From Scatosoma sp045643825 (GTDB lineage: Bacteria > Bacillota > Clostridia > Christensenellales > Borkfalkiaceae), in NCBI GenBank assembly GCA_045643825.1, contig JAZRFV010000066.1:1-24792 (forward strand): a stretch of 24,792 nucleotides of DNA. The letters run 5' to 3'. Made by a program: the position numbers and the translations under genes. Positions 6,995-13,379 of this stretch are shown here, in pieces (the stretch's first letter is position 1; every line of letters starts with the position of its first letter). The notes below the pieces were generated by a model, which saw nothing but the letters and a program-made list of their open reading frames with translations, did no database searches and was not told where the DNA came from.

Positions 6995-7645
6995 CACACC
7001 GAATACACCTCGCCGACGGGTTTCTACAAGATGAAACTCCTTGCGATTTTCCAAGACAAAAGTAACAGGGCTTTGCGGTGTTGCCATCCCCACCGAGCCG
7101 TCCGCTTCCACCGCTATGCAATACCCTGCTCCGCAAAGAAAAATGGGAACACCGTATAGATGTGCATATGCGCGAAGCAACACCTGGGGCATTGTATCTC
7201 GTAAAATACCATACGGACAAACGATAAAATCGCTGCCACACGCCACCAAGGCGGACATTACATCAGGAAACAAAATATCCTCGGCAACCGCTACGCCCAT
7301 CTTTCCAAGCCGTGTATCGTACACGCGCAAGCCTGCCCCCGAAGACACCGCACCGTCCATCACCCTCGTCATATCCGATACACCGCACAGCCGACCGTTT
7401 TCCGCAACCAAAGCGGACTTCCTCTTGATTCCACGCGTGTCGGTGATACATCCACACACAACAAGCCCCTTCGTTTGCCGTGATAACCGTGCAGCTCGCT
7501 CGAAACAATCGCTTTCCCCCTTCAATTCCTTGTCATAGCTCACCTCACCAAGCCCACCGAAACCATACACCGTCAAATCCTCGCACGCATCCTCGCATCC
7601 CTGCCCATCCATCAGCCGCCCACGGCACACAAAACGAATTTTCAT
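6992..7645 (-). CDS. Nitrilase-fold (carbon-nitrogen hydrolase-like) protein lacking the catalytic residues
   Basis: A 217-aa protein with the order of elements of the nitrilase superfamily: DLTVYGFGGLGE early, GLVVCGCITD, an ENGRLCGVSDM turn, KMGVAVAEDILFPDVMSALVACGSDFIVCPYG, and AYAHLYGVPIFLCG. Active nitrilases have a Glu-Lys-Cys triad, with the cysteine in GxxICxDxxFP. Here that position reads GVAVAEDILFP, with Ala (codon GCC) for Cys. The lysine region (DMTRVMDG) has no recognisable YRKxHL, and the PE motif of the glutamate is also absent. It is about 40-60 aa shorter than usual. It may be a binding or regulatory pseudoenzyme. The start is ATG 7645 with GGAGG at 7651-7655; the GTG at 7657 overlaps that site. 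Confidence 0.65.
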   Translation of the reverse strand: MKIRFVCRGRLMDGQGCEDACEDLTVYGFGGLGEVSYDKELKGESDCFERAARLSRQTKGLVVCGCITDTRGIKRKSALVAENGRLCGVSDMTRVMDGAVSSGAGLRVYDTRLGKMGVAVAEDILFPDVMSALVACGSDFIVCPYGILRDTMPQVLLRAYAHLYGVPIFLCGAGYCIAVEADGSVGMATPQSPVTFVLENRKEFHLVETRRRGVFGV

Positions 7646-7662
7646 ATCGCCCTCCACCCTTT

Positions 7663-7694
7663 ATTATATCCTTTTGCGGTAAAAATGGTGACAA
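7663..7694 (-). promoter_or_regulatory. Candidate promoter of the nitrilase-like gene
   Basis: On the minus strand, TATAAT occupies 7663-7668 and TTGTCA 7689-7694, with a 20-bp spacer that is longer than ideal. It would give a leader of only about ten bases before ATG 7645. Confidence 0.35.
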
Positions 7695-7762
7695 CCCAAA
7701 GGAGTTTTGACATAGAGTGTATAAATCTCCCCTGCGGGGGAATATTTGGATGGGAGGTGGCT

Positions 7763-7852
7763 ATGTTTTGGGTAGGAATGGCGGTTGGTTTTATCCTCGG
7801 CGGGAATTTAGGGGTTATCGTTATGGCGTTGTTTACATCGAGTAAAAATTAA
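7763..7852 (+). CDS. DUF3789-like single-pass membrane microprotein
   Basis: A 29-aa protein: MFWVGMAVGFILGGNLGVIV, then MALFTSSKN. It is one hydrophobic helix with a short polar tail. The pattern FWxGxxxGFxxGGxxGxxxMAL matches, from memory, DUF3789, a family of tiny proteins from Firmicutes chromosomes and mobile elements of unknown role. A strong ribosome binding site (GGGAGGTGG, 7752-7760) sits just before ATG 7763. A small GC-rich hairpin, TCCCC (7728-7732)/GGGGA (7737-7741), lies upstream and a strong terminator directly follows. The signals and the fit to the gap support a real gene. I see no clear promoter: TTGACA at 7707 and TATAAA at 7720 are only 7 bp apart. Confidence 0.72.
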   Translation: MFWVGMAVGFILGGNLGVIVMALFTSSKN

Positions 7853-7853
7853 A

Positions 7854-7889
7854 ACGGCAGGAGTTTTTATACTCCTGCCGTCGATTTTA
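7854..7889. terminator. Bidirectional terminator between the microprotein (+) and kinase (-) genes
   Basis: A perfect 11-bp stem, ACGGCAGGAGT (7854-7864)/ACTCCTGCCGT (7871-7881), with a 6-base loop. The plus strand continues CGATTTTAT and the minus strand TTTAATTTTTACT. It ends both convergent transcripts; the minus-strand tail is the better one. Confidence 0.92.
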
Positions 7890-7895
7890 TAGCAA

Positions 7896-9002
7896 TTATT
7901 CGCAATATTTTTTGACGATTGCATGCATTTCGTCCAATTTTTTCACCATATCCTGCGCCAAAATCAGGTGCGCCTTCGCCCTAACAAGATTTTGGTCGGG
8001 ATAATGCACGCGGAAATATTTATCCCCATCTAAATAGTCACCCAAGAAACGGATACCACATTCCACCGTCATCGCCACAGCACCAAGGGCGAGCGTTTCC
8101 TTTTCCACTTCCGTCATACTGTCCTTCAGCGCACCGACAAAACCACGGGTAAACGCCTCGTATTTGCCCATATCCAGGGCAACCTTGGAAAGGTCCTTTT
8201 CATCCTCCGCACCCGTCGAGCCAATCACGCGAATGGCATCGCCAAAATCACAAGCGACAAGCCCAGGCATAACCGTGTCCAAATCGATTACCGACAAATG
8301 TTCTAATGTTTCCCTATCAAATAATACGTTGCTCGGTTTTGTATCGTTGTGGGTAACGCGGAGCTTTAAAACGCCCTGCTTTTGCAGGCGGTAAAGCCTC
8401 GTGGCGATTTCTTCCATCGTCAAATAGCTGTCAATCCAAGGCTGAATTTCCTTTTTACGGTTGCAAAAATCGTTTTCTACCGCCTTTTTAAAGGTTTCAA
8501 AACGCATCACCGTATTGTGGAAATGCGGGATAACGATGTGGAGCTTTTCCACGGGATAATCGGCAAGATAGGTCTGAAACTCGCCAAACGCCTTACCTGC
8601 ACTCTCTACCACCTTCAAGTTATCCGTCCACTCGAAGCAAATGGAGTCGTCGATATACCGACAGCAACGCCAAAAACTGCCGTCCTCTAAAATGGTGTAG
8701 TAGTTCCCCTCTGCCGTTTTCGCGTAATGTAAAACGTTACGCTTCGCCGTGGCTTGTTTTTTCTTAATTTTCGCACGGATATACTCCGTCACGGAAGAAA
8801 TATTTTCCATCATCGCGATGGGATCGTGGAAAACATACGTGTTTATCTTTTGTAAAATATAATCCTTTACAATCCCTCTACGCAAGAAAAATACCTGATA
8901 GGAAGAATTGATATGTCCGCCCGATAAAACGGTAAAAGACTGATATTCCCCTTCTATCTGAAAATTCTTACATACAGCTTGAATTTGTTGTTCTGTATTC
9001 AA
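7896..9002 (-). CDS. NahK-like sugar 1-kinase, aminoglycoside phosphotransferase fold
   Basis: A 368-aa cytosolic kinase. The closest resemblance by eye is to N-acetylhexosamine 1-kinase, which phosphorylates GlcNAc/GalNAc at C1. Motifs are GGHINSSYQV (nucleotide loop), YILQKINTYVF, VTHNDTKPSNVLFD (catalytic loop), SVIDLDTVMPGLVACDFGDAIR (metal-binding DFG-like), EDEKDLSKVALD and ECGIRFLGDYLDGDKYF. The frame is open back to 9116, but that would start inside the promoter. TTG 9002 (MNTEQQIQAVCKNFQIEG) aligns with the family N-terminus and has CAGGT six bases upstream. It is a single-gene unit with its own promoter and terminator and no lacto-N-biose pathway neighbours, so the exact sugar is uncertain. 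Confidence 0.82.
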   Translation of the reverse strand: MNTEQQIQAVCKNFQIEGEYQSFTVLSGGHINSSYQVFFLRRGIVKDYILQKINTYVFHDPIAMMENISSVTEYIRAKIKKKQATAKRNVLHYAKTAEGNYYTILEDGSFWRCCRYIDDSICFEWTDNLKVVESAGKAFGEFQTYLADYPVEKLHIVIPHFHNTVMRFETFKKAVENDFCNRKKEIQPWIDSYLTMEEIATRLYRLQKQGVLKLRVTHNDTKPSNVLFDRETLEHLSVIDLDTVMPGLVACDFGDAIRVIGSTGAEDEKDLSKVALDMGKYEAFTRGFVGALKDSMTEVEKETLALGAVAMTVECGIRFLGDYLDGDKYFRVHYPDQNLVRAKAHLILAQDMVKKLDEMHAIVKKYCE

Positions 9003-9087
9003 GATAACACCTGTTCCACTTTTTTTACTACTGCTATTGTATTCGTATGCGGACGAAATATATTTTGCCACGCCACTCAACCATACT

Positions 9088-9116
9088 ATTTTAACATAGA
9101 ATGCAAACCTTGTCAA
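9088..9116 (-). promoter_or_regulatory. Strong promoter of the NahK-like kinase gene
   Basis: On the minus strand, TTGACA (9111-9116), a 17-bp spacer and TAAAAT (9088-9093), with an upstream TG (TGT TAAAAT). Transcription would begin near 9081. This places the translation start downstream and supports TTG 9002. The long leader of about 80 bases shows no obvious riboswitch. Confidence 0.82.
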
Positions 9117-9179
9117 TAGCTTTCTGCGTTTTTCTTTGTAAAACGAATAACGATTATCAAAAAAACGAATACTTTATAT

Positions 9180-10028
9180 ATGCGTAAAGTATTTAAAAGC
9201 CTTTTAGTCGTCCTTTCTCTTCTTTTCTCGTCGAGCTGCGCCGTAAAAACGCCCACGGAAGACAATTTCAACGCATACCTGCCCCCTTCCTTTTCCTCTT
9301 TCATAGAGATTGAGGAGAAACTGCCCATAGAAGCAGAGCGTGCGGTTGACAACACAATATGGGACGTTTCCGACGTCGATATCTCTTACGTCAACCCCAA
9401 CCGAAAGCTGATTGCCTTTACCTTTGACGATGGTCCGTCAAAAACAATGGAAAATATCTTGGGCGCTTTTACCGATTATAACGAGCAGAACCCCGATTGT
9501 ATCGCCACCGCCACCTTCTTTTTAAACGGCGCACATATAAATGAAGAAGCCCTTCCCCTCCTACACACGGCGCTTGTTTTGAGGTGCGAATTGGGAAATC
9601 ATACCCAGCGACATTGCAACCTACCCACCCTTCCCTTGGAAGAGGCTTTGAGAGAAATTCAAGAAACAGACAAACTCCTCACTCGGGTAGATGGTAAGCC
9701 CTTACATCTCTTCCGTCCACCTTTTGGTGCTATCAAAGAAGAACTTAAAGCGCAATTAAAAACACCTATAATCAATTGGACAATTGATACCCTGGATTGG
9801 ACGGGCGCAAGCGAAGGCGATATCTATAACGCGGTATTTAGCGCCCGCTTTTCGGGTGCAATCGTGTTAATGCACGACGGATATCCTGCCACGGTAGAGG
9901 CATTAAAACGCTTACTACCCGACCTTAAAGCGGATGGTTACCAAGTGGTTAGCGTATCTGCAATAGCGAAAGCACACGGCTGCAGTCTGCGCAACGGAAA
10001 GGAATATATCCGCGCAAGAAGACAATAA
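9180..10028 (+). CDS. Polysaccharide deacetylase (NodB-type) lipoprotein
   Basis: A 282-aa protein with a type II signal peptide. A basic start (MRKVFK) is followed by the hydrophobic LLVVLSLLF and lipobox FSSSC, so it is predicted to be lipid-anchored outside the membrane. The carbohydrate esterase 4 domain covers about residues 75-270: TFDDGP (catalytic and metal aspartates, near residue 81), GNHTQRHCN (metal histidines), FRPPFGA, IDTLDW and LMHDGYP. The usual role is removal of N-acetyl groups from peptidoglycan or another glycan. Residues 30-35 (NAYLPP) are encoded by the dispersed repeat at 9267-9286. No convincing Shine-Dalgarno site precedes ATG 9180, which is odd for this window. It ends in a convergent terminator. 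Confidence 0.9.
   Translation: MRKVFKSLLVVLSLLFSSSCAVKTPTEDNFNAYLPPSFSSFIEIEEKLPIEAERAVDNTIWDVSDVDISYVNPNRKLIAFTFDDGPSKTMENILGAFTDYNEQNPDCIATATFFLNGAHINEEALPLLHTALVLRCELGNHTQRHCNLPTLPLEEALREIQETDKLLTRVDGKPLHLFRPPFGAIKEELKAQLKTPIINWTIDTLDWTGASEGDIYNAVFSARFSGAIVLMHDGYPATVEALKRLLPDLKADGYQVVSVSAIAKAHGCSLRNGKEYIRARRQ
9267..9286 (+). repeat. Dispersed short repeat, copy 2, inside a coding region
   Basis: All 20 bases are identical to 515-534. It lies in frame in the linker just after the lipobox of the deacetylase, encoding FNAYLPP. That linker tolerates insertion, so the repeat was probably acquired without breaking the gene. Confidence 0.7.
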
Positions 10029-10053
10029 CCCCATACCATGTACGAGTTTACAC

Positions 10054-10082
10054 AAAAAAAAGAGGGTACGGGCCCTCTTTTT
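10054..10082. terminator. Bidirectional terminator between the deacetylase (+) and esterase (-) genes
   Basis: The stem AAAAGAGGG (10058-10066)/CCCTCTTTT (10073-10081) has a 6-base loop. A-rich sequence on one side and T-rich on the other give a U-tail on both strands. It ends the plus-strand deacetylase transcript and the four-gene cdaA operon on the minus strand. Confidence 0.88.
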
Positions 10083-10085
10083 AGT

Positions 10086-10919
10086 TTACATTTTCTCTAC
10101 CGTGTACATACGGAAAAACCTGGAACATTCCTCAATCCAACCCTTGATTTGACAAAGTTCGGGATAGTAGTTGTTGATTTCCAACCTGCCCGTAGCCGCA
10201 CCGTGAGGTCCACGAGGATGCACGTGCAATTCGTACTCAATCCCCGCGTTTGCCAAAGCTTCCGCAAAGTGCAAGGAGTTCACACTTGGTACAATCTCAT
10301 CCCCTGCCGTCGTCCAAATGAAGGCAGGAGGGGTATCCTTCGTCACCGCCTCGTTCAAATTCAAGGTTTTCAAAAGCTCTGCCTTGGCTTCTTCCGTATA
10401 GCCGTTCAAAAGGTTGGTAAACGAGCCAACGTGTCCGTCTTTTTGAGAAATTACGGGATACGCAAGCCCAACGGCCGTAGGCTTACAATCCAACGGCATA
10501 CCCACTTTTTGCGAAACGTTTTGATGTTCCACGGCAAGGTTACCCGTCAAATGTCCACCTGCGGAGAACCCTACAACGAAGATTTCATCGGGATTTACAC
10601 GGAACTCCTTCGCATTTTTCTTTACGTAATCCACCGCCGCGGACAATTCCAACAGCTGTTCGGGATATGCCACGTTCGGGGCAACCTCGTAGGTCAACAC
10701 AAACGCTTGGAAGCCGTGTGCAAAAAATTCGGATGCGATAGGATCCGCTTCACGCTTACTCACCATACCGTAGCCACCGCCAGGCACAACCACCACCGCA
10801 GGGCGTTTCCAATCGCCGTTGTCCGCATAATCGAAGGGGAAATCCATCAAGATACACTCTAAATTGCCACCCTCTAAAAAAGAATACTTTTCCTTTAAAT
10901 CAACCGTGAAAACTCTCAT
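10086..10919 (-). CDS. Alpha/beta-hydrolase esterase (acetyl-esterase-like)
   Basis: A 277-aa cytosolic alpha/beta hydrolase without a signal peptide. Motifs are VVVPGGGYGMVS (oxyanion-hole GGGY), GFSAGGHLTG with the nucleophile serine near residue 120, TTAGDEIVPSVNS with the acid residue, and HVHPRGPHGAA with the histidine. The arrangement matches small carbohydrate acetyl/feruloyl esterases of the BD-FAE/Axe type, so deacylation of imported sugar oligomers is a reasonable guess; the substrate is not visible. ATG 10919 has AAAGGA and GAGG just upstream. It lies 22 bp after lysC and is the last gene of the cdaA-lysC transcript, an unexpected partner for either. Confidence 0.85.
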   Translation of the reverse strand: MRVFTVDLKEKYSFLEGGNLECILMDFPFDYADNGDWKRPAVVVVPGGGYGMVSKREADPIASEFFAHGFQAFVLTYEVAPNVAYPEQLLELSAAVDYVKKNAKEFRVNPDEIFVVGFSAGGHLTGNLAVEHQNVSQKVGMPLDCKPTAVGLAYPVISQKDGHVGSFTNLLNGYTEEAKAELLKTLNLNEAVTKDTPPAFIWTTAGDEIVPSVNSLHFAEALANAGIEYELHVHPRGPHGAATGRLEINNYYPELCQIKGWIEECSRFFRMYTVEKM

Positions 10920-10941
10920 AATCCTTTACCTCATTCGTTTA

Positions 10942-12264
10942 TTAGTTGAAAAATTCGTTGTAAATCGCTTGAATACAAGCAGCGTAATCCTTCCCTTCCA
11001 CACCAACGATGATATTCAGCTCGCTGGATCCTTGGTCAATCATATTGACGTTGATTTGCGCATCGGCAAGCGCCTTGAACAATCTTGCGGTAGCCGCTAC
11101 GTTTTTAACCATACCGTGGCCTACCGTTGCAACCAAGGCAATGTCCTCGTGCGTGTAAATTCTATCAGGCTCTACCGCCTCCTCCATTTCCTTCAACAAG
11201 ATGGGGAGCATACCCTCCTTCAACCCTTCGTTGTCGATGAAAAGGGATATGGTATCGATACCCGAGGGCAGGTGTTCAAAAGAAATGCCATACTTTCCGA
11301 TAACGGACAATACCTTACCTACGAAACCGACCTCGCTGTTCATCATCGATTTTTCAATGGTAATGGAGGTAAAGCCCTTCTTACCAGCCACGCCCGTAAC
11401 AATCGTTTCGCCAACGTCACGGGTAGAATGTTTTACAATATAGGTACCCTTATCCTCGGGACGGAAGGTGTTGCAAATACGGATAGGGATACCTGCCGTA
11501 CGCACGGGGAAAATCGATTCGCTATGTAAAACGTTTGCGCCCATGTAGGAAAGCTCGCGAAGTTCTTGATAACTCAATTCCGACATCCATTTCGGGGATT
11601 GCACGATACGAGGATCGCAGGCGTAGAAACCGCTGACGTCCGTCCAATTTTCGTACAAGCTCGCATTCACCGAACGAGCAACGATTGCGCCAGAAATATC
11701 ACCGCCACCACGGGAGAAGGTTTTCACCTTACCGTCCGTGCCCAAGCCGTAAAACCCGGGGATAACCGCCCTTTGGTACTTGGACAGTACCTTCGCGCCA
11801 TTCTCGAAGGTTGTGTTATCCAACACGCCGTGTTCGTCAAAGCGGATAAACTCGGTTGCGTCTACGAAAGGCACATCCAAAAGCGCCGCCATAATCAAGC
11901 CTGCAAAATATTCGCCACGGGACGCACAATAATCTCTACCTGCGCCTGCAAGCATCTCCGTCTCCGCTTTTTCCAGCCCAGCCTTGATACCTACGTCTTT
12001 ACCGAGTTCCTTTTCAATGTTTAAAAAACGCACGCGGATTTTTTCAAACGCTTCGTGGAACGCATCCACCTCGCCCGATTCTATCGCATCCGCGCATTTG
12101 TACAATAAATCGGTCACCTTGACGTCGCCGCTAAAACGTTTCCCAGGGGCCGACACCACTACGTAGCGACGGTCTTTATCCGCATTGATAATTTCCGCCC
12201 CACGCAAAATGGTACTGCCGTCCGCCATCGACGTACCGCCAAACTTACATACCTTTAAGCCCAT
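10942..12264 (-). CDS. lysC: Aspartate kinase
   Basis: Phosphorylates aspartate, the first step to lysine, threonine, methionine and diaminopimelate for the wall. The product is 440 aa, a monofunctional enzyme. The N-terminal kinase domain has KVCKFGGTSMADG (nucleotide and aspartate binding), VVVSAPGKRFSGD, FSRGGGDISGAI and WTDVSGFYACDPR. The C-terminus has two ACT regulatory domains: FTSITIEKSMMNSEVGFVGKVL and IALVATVGHGMVKNVAATARLF with a QGSSELNIIVGV strand. Feedback inhibition is therefore likely, but the effector amino acid cannot be read from the sequence. ATG 12264 has AAGGAG five bases upstream, a site overlapping the stop of the preceding small gene. There is no lysine riboswitch in the 9-bp gap, so control must be upstream at cdaA or allosteric. 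Confidence 0.95.
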   Translation of the reverse strand: MGLKVCKFGGTSMADGSTILRGAEIINADKDRRYVVVSAPGKRFSGDVKVTDLLYKCADAIESGEVDAFHEAFEKIRVRFLNIEKELGKDVGIKAGLEKAETEMLAGAGRDYCASRGEYFAGLIMAALLDVPFVDATEFIRFDEHGVLDNTTFENGAKVLSKYQRAVIPGFYGLGTDGKVKTFSRGGGDISGAIVARSVNASLYENWTDVSGFYACDPRIVQSPKWMSELSYQELRELSYMGANVLHSESIFPVRTAGIPIRICNTFRPEDKGTYIVKHSTRDVGETIVTGVAGKKGFTSITIEKSMMNSEVGFVGKVLSVIGKYGISFEHLPSGIDTISLFIDNEGLKEGMLPILLKEMEEAVEPDRIYTHEDIALVATVGHGMVKNVAATARLFKALADAQINVNMIDQGSSELNIIVGVEGKDYAACIQAIYNEFFN

Positions 12265-12273
12265 AAAAACTCC

Positions 12274-12378
12274 TTAAATACTAATGATAAGCACCACAAA
12301 TACAGCCAAAATCAACGTAATTGCCTTAATCCAGAATTTGGAAATGAATACGCTTTTCAAAAAGTTACCGAATTTCAT
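12274..12378 (-). CDS. 34-aa membrane peptide, CdaR (YbbR) N-terminal-anchor-like
   Basis: It reads MKFGNFLKSVFISKFWIKAI, then TLILAVFVVLIISI: a short basic, aromatic N-terminus and one membrane helix. The pattern WxKxIxLxLAxxV resembles the signal anchor of CdaR, the extracytoplasmic activator normally encoded directly after cdaA. No YbbR repeat domain follows, since only 9 bp remain before lysC. The start codon overlaps the cdaA stop (ATGA, 12375-12378). GGAGG at 12388-12392 lies 9 bases upstream, so it is translationally coupled to cdaA. It may be a minimal CdaA partner or a shrunken relic that is still translated. The function is inference; the coding call rests on coupling, the ribosome binding site and composition. 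Confidence 0.7.
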   Translation of the reverse strand: MKFGNFLKSVFISKFWIKAITLILAVFVVLIISI

Positions 12379-13256
12379 ATTTTCGTACCTCCGCCAATCT
12401 TCTTCGAGGACAACGCCATATCCTGCCAGTAGTAATCCTTCAATGCACCAATCAACATATCGTAGTCTGCATAACGGGTTACGATGCCTTGATTTACAAT
12501 GGAGATAATACCCGTTTCTTCCGAAACCACCAACGAAATAACGTTTGCAACCTCCGTCACACCGATTGCCGCGCGGTGACGGGTGCCGTATTCCTTGGGA
12601 TAACTGGTTTTTTGTGTCAAAGGTAAGAAGCACCCTGCTGCCTGGATTTTATGGCCGTGAATAACCATCGCGCCATCGTGCAAGGGCGCCTTGGGGAAGA
12701 ACACGCCTTCAATCATTTGCGTGGAAATTTCCGCATCAATCATAACACCGCTTTGTAAAACTTGCTTGGGCAAGCTACCGCGAGAAAGCACAATCAACGC
12801 GCCAACGTTGTTTTTCGACATGTTTTGCAACGCTTTTACAATATTCGAAATACAACGCTCGGTATCCGCTTGGCTAAAAGTTTCCACGTTACCCGAAGAA
12901 TTTTCGGTAGAGCCCGTCTTCACCTTATGAACGTCCCAGAAATATTTCTTTACCTCTACGTTAAAAATCGCCAACATCGTCGCCGACACAACGACAATGT
13001 ATAAAACGAATACGGTCGTCGTCATAATAGCGCTGTCGAAAAGGTGCATTGCGCCGCCTGCAACGATCATAAACCAATAAACCAACATCAATTTGGTTGC
13101 ATCGTTGTCACGCAATACCTTGGACACGAAAAAGATGATGAAGAAAAACATCACAATTTCAATGGCGTGTAATACGGTAAAGTTGGTGAAAAACGACACT
13201 ACGCTTTCCATCGTTTTCGTAAAATCAAAGCCACTCGTCAAAAGGTTCAATCCCAT
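12375..13256 (-). CDS. cdaA: Diadenylate cyclase CdaA (c-di-AMP synthase)
   Basis: Condenses two ATP into c-di-AMP, which controls potassium and osmolyte transport and wall homeostasis. The product is 293 aa. Three N-terminal membrane helices cover about residues 18-95 (IVMFFFIIFFV, LMLVYWFMIVAGG, TVFVLYIVVVSATML). A short linker follows, then the DAC domain: GALIVLSRG, PLHDGAMVI (DGA, near residue 193) and GTRHRAAIGVTE (RHR, near residue 225), both catalytic motifs intact. The start is ATG 13256 with AGGAGG at 13262-13267. It heads an operon with the mini-CdaR peptide, lysC and the esterase; the usual glmM partner is not in the window. A perfect GAAA-capped hairpin in the leader touches the ribosome binding site. 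Confidence 0.96.
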   Translation of the reverse strand: MGLNLLTSGFDFTKTMESVVSFFTNFTVLHAIEIVMFFFIIFFVSKVLRDNDATKLMLVYWFMIVAGGAMHLFDSAIMTTTVFVLYIVVVSATMLAIFNVEVKKYFWDVHKVKTGSTENSSGNVETFSQADTERCISNIVKALQNMSKNNVGALIVLSRGSLPKQVLQSGVMIDAEISTQMIEGVFFPKAPLHDGAMVIHGHKIQAAGCFLPLTQKTSYPKEYGTRHRAAIGVTEVANVISLVVSEETGIISIVNQGIVTRYADYDMLIGALKDYYWQDMALSSKKIGGGTKI

Positions 13257-13268
13257 AACGTCCTCCTT

Positions 13269-13284
13269 GCGCGCTTTCGCGCGC
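13269..13284 (-). promoter_or_regulatory. Leader hairpin next to the cdaA ribosome binding site
   Basis: On the minus strand, GCGCGC-GAAA-GCGCGC forms a perfect 6-bp all-GC stem closed by a GNRA tetraloop. It ends one base before the AAGGAGG of cdaA. It could limit initiation, protect the 5' end or bind a protein. Confidence 0.6.
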
Positions 13285-13312
13285 GTGTGTAAAACCACAA
13301 ATCCACAATAAT

Positions 13313-13342
13313 ATTATATAAATTTCACGAGAAATGGTACAA
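13313..13342 (-). promoter_or_regulatory. Promoter of the cdaA operon
   Basis: On the minus strand, TTGTAC (13337-13342), an 18-bp spacer and TATAAT (13313-13318). It would give a leader of about 50 bases containing the GC hairpin. It lies 38 bp beyond the holA stop. Confidence 0.7.
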
Positions 13343-13379
13343 ATTTCCCTTTTTCCTCATGTGTTTACCATTTTTGAAA

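Noticed and set aside
7707..7725. TTGACA followed by TATAAA upstream of the DUF3789-like gene
   Set aside because: The two boxes are only 7 bp apart and cannot form one sigma-A promoter.
9003..9116. N-terminal extension of the NahK-like kinase
   Set aside because: It would begin within the -35 of the promoter at 9088-9116. TTG 9002 fits the family start.
10038..10862. 274-codon plus-strand frame opposite the esterase
   Set aside because: It starts in the convergent terminator and is antisense to a gene with a complete catalytic triad.
10920..10941. Lysine riboswitch for lysC
   Set aside because: The lysC 5' gap is only 9 bp and the gap after it 22 bp; neither can hold an aptamer. The only leader of the operon, upstream of cdaA, is about 50 bases and too short.
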